Part shown: in pieces, positions 54,239 to 62,015 of the stretch | Layout of the letters: each line of letters opens with the position of its first letter | Position numbering within the stretch: the stretch's first letter is position 1 | NCBI GenBank assembly: GCA_016931695.1 | Contig: JAFGEI010000022.1 | Span: forward strand, 1 to 64,000 | DNA length: 64,000 nucleotides | Source: Anaerolineae bacterium | GTDB lineage: Bacteria; Chloroflexota; Anaerolineae; B4-G1; DUEL01 | Direction of reading: 5' to 3' | The notes under the pieces: model-generated | What the model saw: only the letters and a program-made list of their open reading frames with translations | Databases searched by the model: none | Told to the model about the DNA's origin: nothing | Position numbers and translations under genes: made by a program

Positions 54239-57200
54239 CTAGAACCCCTCCAGTTGCCCCAGGTCGGCGATGCCCTCGGCCAGCCCGGCGACGTGCTGCA
54301 GCAGCGCCAGCCGGTTCTCCCGCAGGACAGGATCGTCGTCCATCACCAGCACGCCCGATTCGCGGGCGAAAAAGCGGTCGATGACGTCCACCAGCGGCAG
54401 GAAGGCGGTCAGGAAATCGTCGACCGAACTCGACGGCGTGACGCGGCTCCGCGCCTGTCGATATGCCGCGTACAGCTCTTCCTCTGCCGGCTCGACCAAG
54501 CGGTCCGGCTCGAGGGCGAGCGGCGCGTCGAAACTGCGGGTGATGCGCACGCAGCGCGCATAGTTGTCGAGAATGCGCGGCCAATCCCCCCGCTCGATCC
54601 AGCGGCTCAACTGTCCCGCCGCCTCCTGGGCGCGGAAGGGATCGTCGCCGCGGGCGGCGAGCACCGCCTCCACCACGTCGTAGCGCAAGCCCTGGTCGCG
54701 CAAATAGACCCGCAGCCGCCCGGCGACAAACTCCCGCGCCGCTTGCAGCGCCGCGGCGTCCGCCGCGACGGGCAGCAGCGAGGCAGCCATGGATAGCCCC
54801 GCCGCGACAGAGAAGGAGAGGCCGGCAGCGATCAGGATCTGCACCATGCCCAGGGCGCTCCGGCGCAGGCCGTACGGATCGGTGGAGCCGCTGGGCGCCA
54901 TGCCCACCGCAAAGAGCCCGGCCAGGCTGTCCAGCCGGTCGGCCAGCCCCACGACCAGGCCAGCCTGACCCGCCGGCAGCGCATCCCCGGCAAAGCGGGG
55001 CAGGTAATGGTCGAAAATTGCCTCGGCCACCGCGGGCGGCTCACCCGACTGAAGGGCATACTCCCGTCCCATCACCCCCTGCAAGCTGGTAAACTCGACC
55101 ACCATCTGCGTCGCCAGGTCGGCCTTGCAGAGATGGGCCGCGCGCGCGGCCGTCGCCGCCGTCGCTCCGTCCAATCCCAACGCGCGGCACAGTTCCGGCG
55201 CCAGCTTTTCCAGGCGCTGGCTCTTTTGCCGCACCGATCCCAGCGTCTCCTGAAAGGTCAGCGTGTCGAGGCGCGGTAGGAAGGCTTGCAGCGGCTGTCG
55301 GGTATCCTCGCGGTAAAAATAGTCGGCGTCGGCAAAGCGGGCGCGGATGACCTCCTCGTTGCCTTGGCGGACGACGTCGAGGTGCTCCGGCCCGCCGTTG
55401 CGGACGGCGACAAAGTAGGGCAGCAGCCGTCCCGCCGGGTCGTAGACCGGGAAATAGCGCTGGTGCTTTTTCATCACCGCGATCAGGACGGCAGCGGGCA
55501 GGGCCAGGTACTGCGGGTCGAAGCGGCCCAGGAAAGCGGTCGGCTGCTCGACCAGGTGGGTGACCTCCTGCAAAAGGTCCGGGTCGTCGACAACTCGCCC
55601 GCCGACGCTCTGGGCCAGCTCCGCCGCCTGCGCGGCGATGGCCGCCCGCCGCTCAGCCGGGTCGACGACGATCCGCTGCTGCGCGACCCGGTCCAGGTAA
55701 TCGCCCGCCCGGGCGACGTCAAAGGGCGGCGACCCCGCCGGCCGCGGGCCGCGACTGGAGCGCCCGGCCTGCACCCCGGCGTACTCGAAAGGCACGACCC
55801 GCTCCCCCAACAACGACACGTACCAGCGGAGGGGGCGGGAGAAGGCGACCCCCGTTTCGTTCCAGCGCATGCTCTTCTGAAAGCTCAGGCCAGCGACGAG
55901 GTCGGGCAACACCTCGCCCAGCACCTCGGCGGCCGGGCGCCCCTCCTGTCGCCGCACCGCGACCACATACTCCCCGCCGTCGATCTCGCGCACCGCCAGT
56001 TCGTCGACCGGCAGGCCATGCTTGCGCGCAAAGCCCACGGCGGCCTGCGTCGGGCGGCCGCTGGCGTCAAAAGCGGCCCGGGCAGGAGGGCCCTTCACCC
56101 ACTCCTCGACCGCTCGCTGGCGGGGAGAGAGGCCATCGACCAGCACCGCCATTCGCCGCGGCGTTCCCACCACCCGCACGCCCTCGTACTCCAGCCGCGC
56201 TTCCGCCAGCAGCGCCGGGACGCGCTCGCGCAGTTGGGCCAGCGCGCTGTCGAGATCGCCGGCGGGCAGTTCCTCGCTGCCAATCTCTAACAAGAAGGTT
56301 GCAGGTTGCAGGTTCCAGGTTTCAGGTCGATCAAGCCGGGAACCTGAAACCTGCGAACCTGGAACTGTTTCCAGCCAGGGATATTCCAGCCGCTGGCGCT
56401 GCTCCAGGTAGGCCTGCGACGTCCGCTGGGCCATCTCGCGCATGCGGCGGAAAAAGGTCGCCCGCTCGGTGACGCCGACCGCCCCCCGCGTATCCAACAA
56501 GTTGAAAGCGTGGGAACAGCGCAGGACGTGGTCGTGGGCCGGGATGACCAGCCCCGCCTCCAGGCAGCGGTAGGCCTCCGCTTCGTAGAGGTCGTACAAC
56601 TGGCGCAGGGTGTCGACGTCGGCCAGCTCAAAGCCGTAGCGACAGTGCTCGACCTCCGCTTCCAGGTAGACGTCGCCGTAGGTGTGGGCGCCATCCCACC
56701 GGATGTCCCACACCGAGCGCACCCGTTGCAGAAACATGATGATCCGCTCCAACCCATACGTGATCTCTACCGCGGGCGGCTCCAGGTTGAACCCCCCGGC
56801 CTGCTGAAAGTAGGTGAATTGGGTGATCTCGAGCCCGTCGAGCCACACCTCCCATCCCAGCCCCCAGGCGCCCAGGGCGGGAGTCTCCCAGTTGTCCTCG
56901 ACAAAACGGACGTCGTGCTCCTGGCGGCGGATGCCCAGCGCCTCCAGGCTCTGCAGGTAAAGCTCCTGCGGGTTGCCGGGGTCGGGTTTCAGGATGACCT
57001 GCAGCTGGGTGTGCATCTGCATGCGGTTGGGGTTCTCCCCATAGCGCCCGTCGTCGGGGCGGTAGGACGGTTCGACGTAGGCGACGTTCCACGGCTCTGG
57101 CCCGAGGACGCGCAGGATCGTGGCCGGGTTCATCGTCCCTGCCCCGACCTTTTCGCTGTAGGGCTGCCAGATCAGGCAGCCGTGATCGGCCCAGAACTGT

Positions 57201-57244
57201 TGCAGGCGCAACAGGGCTTGTTGGAATGTCAGCGGGTTGCTCAT
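54239..57244 (-). CDS. glyQS: Glycyl-tRNA synthetase, fused alpha and beta subunits
   Basis: 1,001 residues from ATG 57244 (GAAAGGAG upstream). Residues ~1-292 are the class II catalytic alpha subunit ([52 protein letters not shown]). Residues ~317-1001 are the beta subunit ([50 protein letters not shown]-terminal anticodon-binding helices). Most bacteria of the alpha2beta2 type keep these as glyQ and glyS; here they are one chain. The joining segment (~293-316, [20 protein letters not shown]) is encoded by a repeat. The stop abuts the convergent uvrC stop with no gap. Confidence 0.95.
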   Translation of the reverse strand: MSNPLTFQQALLRLQQFWADHGCLIWQPYSEKVGAGTMNPATILRVLGPEPWNVAYVEPSYRPDDGRYGENPNRMQMHTQLQVILKPDPGNPQELYLQSLEALGIRRQEHDVRFVEDNWETPALGAWGLGWEVWLDGLEITQFTYFQQAGGFNLEPPAVEITYGLERIIMFLQRVRSVWDIRWDGAHTYGDVYLEAEVEHCRYGFELADVDTLRQLYDLYEAEAYRCLEAGLVIPAHDHVLRCSHAFNLLDTRGAVGVTERATFFRRMREMAQRTSQAYLEQRQRLEYPWLETVPGSQVSGSRLDRPETWNLQPATFLLEIGSEELPAGDLDSALAQLRERVPALLAEARLEYEGVRVVGTPRRMAVLVDGLSPRQRAVEEWVKGPPARAAFDASGRPTQAAVGFARKHGLPVDELAVREIDGGEYVVAVRRQEGRPAAEVLGEVLPDLVAGLSFQKSMRWNETGVAFSRPLRWYVSLLGERVVPFEYAGVQAGRSSRGPRPAGSPPFDVARAGDYLDRVAQQRIVVDPAERRAAIAAQAAELAQSVGGRVVDDPDLLQEVTHLVEQPTAFLGRFDPQYLALPAAVLIAVMKKHQRYFPVYDPAGRLLPYFVAVRNGGPEHLDVVRQGNEEVIRARFADADYFYREDTRQPLQAFLPRLDTLTFQETLGSVRQKSQRLEKLAPELCRALGLDGATAATAARAAHLCKADLATQMVVEFTSLQGVMGREYALQSGEPPAVAEAIFDHYLPRFAGDALPAGQAGLVVGLADRLDSLAGLFAVGMAPSGSTDPYGLRRSALGMVQILIAAGLSFSVAAGLSMAASLLPVAADAAALQAAREFVAGRLRVYLRDQGLRYDVVEAVLAARGDDPFRAQEAAGQLSRWIERGDWPRILDNYARCVRITRSFDAPLALEPDRLVEPAEEELYAAYRQARSRVTPSSSVDDFLTAFLPLVDVIDRFFARESGVLVMDDDPVLRENRLALLQHVAGLAEGIADLGQLEGF
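56295..56366. repeat. Repeat element encoding the GlyQ-GlyS linker
   Basis: Units of GGTTGCAGGTTGCAGGTTCC and CAGGTTTCAGG, with an inverted copy CCTGAAACCTGCGAACCTGG at the other end. In the coding strand it reads CCTGGAACCTGCAACCTGCA, the same repeat type as at 48152-48204. Confidence 0.7.
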
Positions 57245-57254
57245 TCGGCTCCTT

Positions 57255-58055
57255 TCATATCCCGCCTTCCCGCCGCAGCCGCTGCAGAAAGGCGCCGGAG
57301 CGGACCTCGCGCTCCAGGTGATAGGCGATATAGTGTTGGGCGGCCCGCTCGACCTCGCGCAGCAGTTGTGGCGTCGCCGGCCAATTGCGCAGGGCGACGA
57401 ACGGCTCCCGTTGGCAGGCCCGCAGCAGGGCCAACGCGGCGGGAGAGAGGGGGACGACCCCCCGCCGCTCGCGGTGGGTGCGGAAGCATTGGGGACACAG
57501 CACGCCGCCTCGCTCGGGGTCCAGGCCAAAGAGCTGCTCCCCCGTCGCCTCCAGGGGCTGCCCGTCAGCGTGATCCTCCCATCCCACGCACTGTTCCCAT
57601 TCAGGCCGAAAACCGACCTGCGCCAGCAGCCGCTGTTCGTAGCCGCGCACCAGCAGCGGGAGCTGTTCTTCGCGGCACAGATACCCCATGACCCGCACCA
57701 TCAGGTCAAAGAGAGCAGGATTTCCCTCCCCTTCGGCGACGAAATGATCGTACAGCTCGGCGACGTAGCGGGCGTAGGTGCCGCGGGCCAGGTCGTCCCG
57801 CAGAGCAGCGTGGGGCGCCACCGTCTCCGCCTGGCTGACCACGTCCCACGACGAGCGGCTGCGCGCCAGGACGAGATGCACGTGGGCAAAGAGTTCCAGA
57901 TGCCCCGCCTTGCGGCTGCGGACCTTGCGCGCGCCGCGGGCAATGACCGCCAGCTTGCCCATCGGCGTGCAGAGGGTGAGGATTCGGTCGGCCTCGCCCT
58001 GGTTGCGCCGGCGGATGATGATTGCCTCTGTGCGGTAGATTCGTTGGCTGCTCAT
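57255..58055 (-). CDS. recO: DNA repair protein RecO
   Basis: 266 residues. N-terminal OB fold ([20 protein letters not shown], then [20 protein letters not shown]), a central helical region, and a zinc-binding C-terminal part (CVGWE and CPQC). RecO loads RecA onto SSB-coated DNA in the RecFOR pathway. It is followed 10 bp later by glyQS on the same strand, so the two are likely co-transcribed. The -10 box lies only 11 nt before ATG and no clear Shine-Dalgarno is seen. Confidence 0.93.
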   Translation of the reverse strand: MSSQRIYRTEAIIIRRRNQGEADRILTLCTPMGKLAVIARGARKVRSRKAGHLELFAHVHLVLARSRSSWDVVSQAETVAPHAALRDDLARGTYARYVAELYDHFVAEGEGNPALFDLMVRVMGYLCREEQLPLLVRGYEQRLLAQVGFRPEWEQCVGWEDHADGQPLEATGEQLFGLDPERGGVLCPQCFRTHRERRGVVPLSPAALALLRACQREPFVALRNWPATPQLLREVERAAQHYIAYHLEREVRSGAFLQRLRREGGI

Positions 58056-58066
58056 TTGCAGCGGGT

Positions 58067-58075
58067 ATTATACCA
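58067..58075 (-). promoter_or_regulatory. Extended -10 promoter of recO-glyQS
   Basis: Minus strand TGGTATAAT (hexamer 58067-58072) with an extended TG. The best -35 match, GTGACA at 58093-58098, is spaced 20 bp, so the extended -10 probably carries the promoter. The leader would be only a few bases. Confidence 0.6.
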
Positions 58076-58098
58076 CATATCTCCTGCAAAACTGTCAC

Positions 58099-58126
58099 TT
58101 GTCCCCCTCATTTCTTGGAGTATAAT
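58099..58126 (+). promoter_or_regulatory. Promoter of comEA
   Basis: TTGTCC (58099-58104), 16-bp spacer, TATAAT (58121-58126). Predicted initiation falls on the first bases of inverted-repeat element D. Confidence 0.65.
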
Positions 58127-58131
58127 AACGA

Positions 58132-58270
58132 TGTAACTGCTCAGGAAGCTCTCCCACTCTGGAAGAGGGAAAAATGTGGAGTTGCGGGCGGCTTCGCCGC
58201 CCGCAACTCCCACATCCTCCCCTTTCTGGACTTGGGAGGGATTCCAGAGGCAACCGGCCGAGCAGCTACA
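58132..58270. repeat. Nested inverted-repeat element D in the comEA leader
   Basis: End repeats TGTAACTGCTCAGG (58132-58145) and CCGAGCAGCTACA (58258-58270) enclose a 15-bp perfect hairpin (58178-58192 with 58196-58210) centred on GGCGGCTTCGCCGCC, like element A. The 8 bp outside GTAAC on the left (ATAACGAT) match 6 of 8 on the right (ATACCGAC), like an old target duplication. The 341-bp recO-comEA gap holds this element and the two promoters; I see no gene there. Confidence 0.7.
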
Positions 58271-58396
58271 TACCGACAACGACTCGGGCTGCTCCACCGG
58301 ATGTGCTTCCCCGCCAGAGGAAGGGCCGGCATCCAGGGACAGGCCAGGCCGTTGCCGATAACCTATAACAACGCCGTCCACAAAGTAGAGGTATCC

Positions 58397-58996
58397 ATGG
58401 AAGCAATCGTCGCCCGATATCGCAGTGTTCTGATCCTTTGTTCGACTTTGAGCCTGGTCACAGGCGGGCTGATCGGATTCTTCACCCCCCATCCCCAGCG
58501 GCCCCCGCTTGCGGTGGCGACCCCCGAACCGACGCCAACGCCCACGCCGACCGCCACCCCCAGCCCGTTACGCATCTATGTCAGTGGGGCAGTGATGGCC
58601 CCTGCCGTTTACCGTCTCCCCCCTGGCAGCCTGGTCGAGGATGCCATTCGCGCCGCCGGCGGCGCGGCAGTCAGCGCCGACCTGGACCACGTCAACCTGG
58701 CCCAAGAGTTGTCGGACCAACAGCAAGTCTACGTTCCCGCCCAGGGAGAGATCGATGCACTCCCCCAGCTGCCCGACCCAGTCCCACCCGACAGCACTCG
58801 AGCGCTGAACATCAACACCGCCACCGTCGAAGAGCTGGAGCGATTGCCCCAGGTTGGCCCGACGACCGCCCAACGGATCGTCGAGTACCGCGAGACCTAT
58901 GGCCCGTTTGCGGCGATCGAAGAGATCATGCAGGTGCCGGGCATCGGCCCGGCAACGTTCGAGCAAATCTGTGACCAGATCACGATCAGTGAATAA
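58397..58996 (+). CDS. comEA: ComEA-like DNA-uptake protein
   Basis: 199 residues from ATG 58397. One N-terminal TM helix (SVLILCSTLSLVTGGLIGFF), a Pro/Thr linker (TPEPTPTPTPTATPSP), an SLBB-type domain (LRIYVSGAVMAPAVYRLPPG) and a C-terminal pair of helix-hairpin-helix motifs (NINTATVEELERLPQVGPTT and IMQVPGIGPATFEQI). This is the standard layout of ComEA, the membrane-tethered double-stranded DNA receptor of competence. No comEC is seen within the window. Transcription would pass through element D. Confidence 0.92.
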   Translation: MEAIVARYRSVLILCSTLSLVTGGLIGFFTPHPQRPPLAVATPEPTPTPTPTATPSPLRIYVSGAVMAPAVYRLPPGSLVEDAIRAAGGAAVSADLDHVNLAQELSDQQQVYVPAQGEIDALPQLPDPVPPDSTRALNINTATVEELERLPQVGPTTAQRIVEYRETYGPFAAIEEIMQVPGIGPATFEQICDQITISE

Positions 58997-59007
58997 GAGA
59001 AACGCAC

Positions 59008-59036
59008 TTGACAATGCTGCTTACTTGTGGTAATCT
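59008..59036 (+). promoter_or_regulatory. Promoter of the Roadblock-V4R-regulator operon
   Basis: TTGACA (59008-59013), 17-bp spacer, TAATCT (59031-59036). Predicted initiation falls a base or two from the left arm of element E. Confidence 0.75.
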
Positions 59037-59044
59037 CTAAAAAG

Positions 59045-59195
59045 TTGTAACTGCTCAGGCTATTCGCCTGGGGGTGTCGTCCGCTGACCCACGCGGGGCT
59101 TGGCTAACTGAGCCCGGCCGCTTTAGCGCCGGGCGAGGACACGGAAAGAGCAAACATGCTTCTGAACCAGCCCATCCAAAGTTGAGCAGTTACAA
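59045..59195. repeat. Inverted-repeat element E in the Roadblock operon leader
   Basis: Perfect 13-bp ends TTGTAACTGCTCA (59045-59057) and TGAGCAGTTACAA (59183-59195). Inside are AGGC/GCCT and GCCCGGC/GCCGGGC hairpins. AATCTCT is present just outside both ends (59032-59038 and 59196-59202). It shares end sequence with element D, 0.9 kb away. It may be a small mobile element or a structured mRNA leader. Confidence 0.75.
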
Positions 59196-59259
59196 AATCT
59201 CTTGTCTGCACATTTCACTGCAGGGAGAGGCGGCTGATTTATACCTGAAGGAGCATAGA

Positions 59260-59634
59260 ATGGCAGGAAAATCCCGTACTGAAAGAATGGTGGAACGCCT
59301 GCGCGAACTGCAGATGAGCACACCGGATATTGAAGCCTCGGCTGTGGTGAGCGTGGATGGGCTGAGCATCGCTTCCTCCCTGCCGGGAGACGTAGAGGAG
59401 GATCGGGTCTCGGCAATGTCTGCCGCTATGCTGTCGCTGGGCGAGCGGATTGCCAGCGAGCTGGGTCGGGGAAACCTGGACGAAGTATACGTAAAAGGTA
59501 TCGGCGGTTACGTCATCCTGACCGCCGTTGGAGAGGAAGCGGTTTTAACCGTCTTGGCGCGCGGGGGGGCCAAATTGGGCCTCGTCTTTTTGGAAATGCG
59601 CCGCGCAGCCGAGGAATTATCGGATATATTATAA
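59260..59634 (+). CDS. Roadblock/LC7-domain protein
   Basis: 124 residues; ATG behind GAAGGAGCATAG. A single Roadblock/LC7 domain: ASAVVSVDGLSIASSLP, then MSAAMLSLGERIASELGRG and VYVKGIGGYVILTAVGEEAVLTVL. Bacterial members such as MglB bind or activate small Ras-like GTPases and dimerise. No GTPase gene is adjacent in this window. It heads an operon with a V4R protein (24-bp gap) and a receiver protein. Confidence 0.9.
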   Translation: MAGKSRTERMVERLRELQMSTPDIEASAVVSVDGLSIASSLPGDVEEDRVSAMSAAMLSLGERIASELGRGNLDEVYVKGIGGYVILTAVGEEAVLTVLARGGAKLGLVFLEMRRAAEELSDIL

Positions 59635-59658
59635 AGTGGATGGGACAGGAGGCATGCC

Positions 59659-60291
59659 GTGAGACGGATCGAGCCGAGTGGTAATTACTACCCGAACAAA
59701 TTGTCGCGGATTTATATCCTCGCCATCGAGGAAGTAATGGGGAAAAATGGCTTGAACGCCATTCTCAATCTGGCTGGTCTCTCCCACCTGATTGACAATT
59801 ATCCCCCCGATGACTTTGACAAAGAATTCGATTTTGCCGACTTTTCGGCCCTGAACTGGGCGCTGGAAGAGATGTACGGCCCCCGCGGCGGCCGTGGCCT
59901 GCAGCTGCGGGCCGGGCGCGCCGCATTTGCCCTGGGCCTGCCGGGTTTTGGCCCGCTGGCTGGCGTGGGCGACCTGGCCTTTAAGGTGCTGCCGCTCAGC
60001 GCCAAGCTCAAGGCCGGGCTCCCCGCTTTGGCCAAGATATTTACCCAGTTCAGCGATCAGGTGAGCAAAGTGGAGGATAAGGGGGAGTACTATACTTACA
60101 CAATGGATCCCTGTCCCTGCTGCTGGGGCCGCACCGCTGACCGTCCCATCTGCTTCCCCGGAATGGGGGTTATCGAAGAGGGATTGCACTGGGTGAGCGG
60201 CGGTAAGAAATTCCGCGTGGACCAGATCTTGTGCCACGCAGTGGATGGTTCCGTTTGCACGTACGCAATTTACAAAGAGCCGATCGGCTAA
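59659..60291 (+). CDS. V4R-type (4-vinyl reductase) domain protein
   Basis: 210 residues from GTG 59659, with CAGGAGG upstream. The C-terminal half fits a V4R domain, a small-molecule-binding fold, with the Cys-rich segment DPCPCCWGRTADRPICF near 160 and the closing GGKKFRVDQILCHAVDG. The N-terminal half is helical (YYPNKLSRIYILAIEEVMG). Probably a ligand or metal sensor in the same pathway as its Roadblock and receiver neighbours. Confidence 0.78.
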   Translation: MRRIEPSGNYYPNKLSRIYILAIEEVMGKNGLNAILNLAGLSHLIDNYPPDDFDKEFDFADFSALNWALEEMYGPRGGRGLQLRAGRAAFALGLPGFGPLAGVGDLAFKVLPLSAKLKAGLPALAKIFTQFSDQVSKVEDKGEYYTYTMDPCPCCWGRTADRPICFPGMGVIEEGLHWVSGGKKFRVDQILCHAVDGSVCTYAIYKEPIG

Positions 60292-60316
60292 CCAATACAA
60301 AACATTGTGAGCCCCC

Positions 60317-61189
60317 ATGGCAGAAAACCATATTCTCATCGTTGAAGACGAGCCAAACACCGCAGAAATGCTGGCTTCTTATTTCGAGGCCCAGGGATAC
60401 AAGGTCACCACCGTCAGTTGGGGCAAGGATGCCCTCGCTTTTACCAAAAAGACCCTGCCCGACCTGGTCGTGTTGGACATTCGACTGCCAGACATCGATG
60501 GCTACGAGGTCTGCCGCCAGCTGCGCAGCCACCGCCGCACCTCCCAGGTACCGATCATTTTTTTGACCGAACGGCGAGAGCGAATCGACCGCCTGGCTGG
60601 ACTGGAACTGGGAGCAGTCGACTATGTCACCAAGCCGTTTGATATCCAGGAGCTGCGCCTGCGGGTGCGAAATGTCCTGCGCCGGGCAGAGCTGCCGCCG
60701 GTGACCCATCCGGTGACCGGCTTGCCCTCGGCCCGGCTGGTCGAGGAGCAACTGAACCGCTTGATGTCGGTCAAGGCCCGCTGGACCCTGATCGCCGTGG
60801 CGATCAAGGGGCTGGAACGGTTCGCCGATGTCTATGGCTTTGTGGCTCGCGACGACGTGCTGCGCGCCGTGGCGCTCATGATCCAGCGCATCGCCGACGA
60901 GGAAGCGGGGGACAAGAAGCCGTTTGTCGGCCAGCTGGACGAGGTGGGATTCTTCCTCGTCGTCAGCCACGAGTATGCCAAGCGGGTCCGCGAACAGCTG
61001 GACACCCGCCTGCGGGAAGCGATGGTCTTTTTCTACCCCCGGACGGATTGGGAAGCCGGTCAAGATCAGGCCGGGGAGCCCCTGCCGCGGCTCTCGATCC
61101 AGATCGGCACGATCATGGGCCCGGTGCCCTACCAAGACCTGAAGAGCCTGCGCCAGGCGATCAAGGATTCACTGGCGTCGACGGTATAA
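60317..61189 (+). CDS. Response regulator with a degenerate GGDEF domain
   Basis: 290 residues. Receiver domain 1-125 with the acidic pair in ILIVEDEPN, phosphoacceptor Asp in LVVLDIRLPDIDGYE near 55 and TKPFD Lys near 105. The C-terminal region begins like a GGDEF domain (HPVTGLPSARLVEEQLNRL), but the catalytic signature is replaced by QLDEVGFFLV, so diguanylate cyclase activity is not expected. It may act as a phosphorylation-controlled docking or nucleotide-binding module. Third gene of the Roadblock operon, followed by a terminator. Confidence 0.88.
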   Translation: MAENHILIVEDEPNTAEMLASYFEAQGYKVTTVSWGKDALAFTKKTLPDLVVLDIRLPDIDGYEVCRQLRSHRRTSQVPIIFLTERRERIDRLAGLELGAVDYVTKPFDIQELRLRVRNVLRRAELPPVTHPVTGLPSARLVEEQLNRLMSVKARWTLIAVAIKGLERFADVYGFVARDDVLRAVALMIQRIADEEAGDKKPFVGQLDEVGFFLVVSHEYAKRVREQLDTRLREAMVFFYPRTDWEAGQDQAGEPLPRLSIQIGTIMGPVPYQDLKSLRQAIKDSLASTV

Positions 61190-61231
61190 CAATCAGGCTC
61201 CTCGCACCATCTTTTTCGGCTGTGCATCGCT

Positions 61232-61264
61232 GGGGTTGCGGCTGATTGGCCGCGCCCCTTTTTT
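61232..61264 (+). terminator. Intrinsic terminator of the Roadblock operon
   Basis: GGGGTTGCGGC (61232-61242) pairs imperfectly with GCCGCGCCCC (61249-61258), followed by six T. It lies 42 bp after the regulator stop. Confidence 0.7.
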
Positions 61265-61280
61265 GTAAGGAAGTGGGCCC

Positions 61281-62015
61281 ATGCGTGTAACCGTCGTCGT
61301 TCCAACGTACAACGAGGCGGAAAACGTGGCGCCAATGACCGGGGCGCTGTTGGCACTGGCGCTGGACCTGGACGTCCTGATCGTCGACGACGAGTCCCCC
61401 GACGGCACCGGAGCGATCGCCGACCAGCTCGTCGCGCGCTACCCTGGCCGGGTGCACGTGATGCACCGCAGCGGGCCGCGCGGGCTGGGGCGCGCCTACG
61501 TCGATGGCTTCCGCTGGGCGTTGGAACACGGGGCGGAAGCGGTGGTGCAGATGGACTGCGACTTTTCCCACGCCCCCAGCGACGTCCCTCGGCTGCTGGA
61601 CTGCCTGGCGCAGTACGACGTGGCGGTCGGCTCCCGCTACGTCGCGGGCGGGCGAACCGACGAAAAGTGGGAGTTGGGACGGATTCTTCTCTCCTGGTGG
61701 GCCAATTTTTACGCCCGCCTCATCCTCGGCAGCCGCATCCGCGACATTACCGCCGGCTTCAAGGCCTGGCGCAGCGAGACGCTGATCGGGATCGACCTGA
61801 GCCGGATTCTCTCCCAGGGGTACGTGTTCCAGGTCGAGATGGCCTATGTCAGCGAGCGGCTGGGATACCGCGTGATCGAAGTCCCCATCTATTTTGAAGA
61901 CCGGCGCATCGGTCAATCCAAGATGACCATGCCGGTCAAGATCGAGGCCGCGCTGCGGGTATGGGAAGTTCGCTGGCGCCACCGCCACCTGCGGCCCCAC
62001 CGCCGAGACGCATGA
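61281..62015 (+). CDS. Dpm1-like GT2 polyprenol-phosphate mannosyltransferase
   Basis: 244 residues without TM helices. Signatures: [54 protein letters not shown] (DxD) and [14 protein letters not shown], with late [12 protein letters not shown]; this matches soluble Dpm1-type dolichol/polyprenol-phosphate mannose synthases. It makes the lipid-linked sugar donor used by GT-C enzymes. AAGGAAG precedes ATG, and the stop overlaps the start of the next membrane-protein gene (ATGA). Confidence 0.93.
   Translation: MRVTVVVPTYNEAENVAPMTGALLALALDLDVLIVDDESPDGTGAIADQLVARYPGRVHVMHRSGPRGLGRAYVDGFRWALEHGAEAVVQMDCDFSHAPSDVPRLLDCLAQYDVAVGSRYVAGGRTDEKWELGRILLSWWANFYARLILGSRIRDITAGFKAWRSETLIGIDLSRILSQGYVFQVEMAYVSERLGYRVIEVPIYFEDRRIGQSKMTMPVKIEAALRVWEVRWRHRHLRPHRRDA

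Noticed and set aside
58997-59259. Known riboswitch in the Roadblock leader
   Set aside because: I compared it by eye with TPP, cobalamin, c-di-GMP and similar cores and found no match; it is reported only as an inverted-repeat element.
59123-59416. 97-codon minus-strand ORF across element E
   Set aside because: It crosses the leader and the Roadblock gene in antisense and has no start context or motif.
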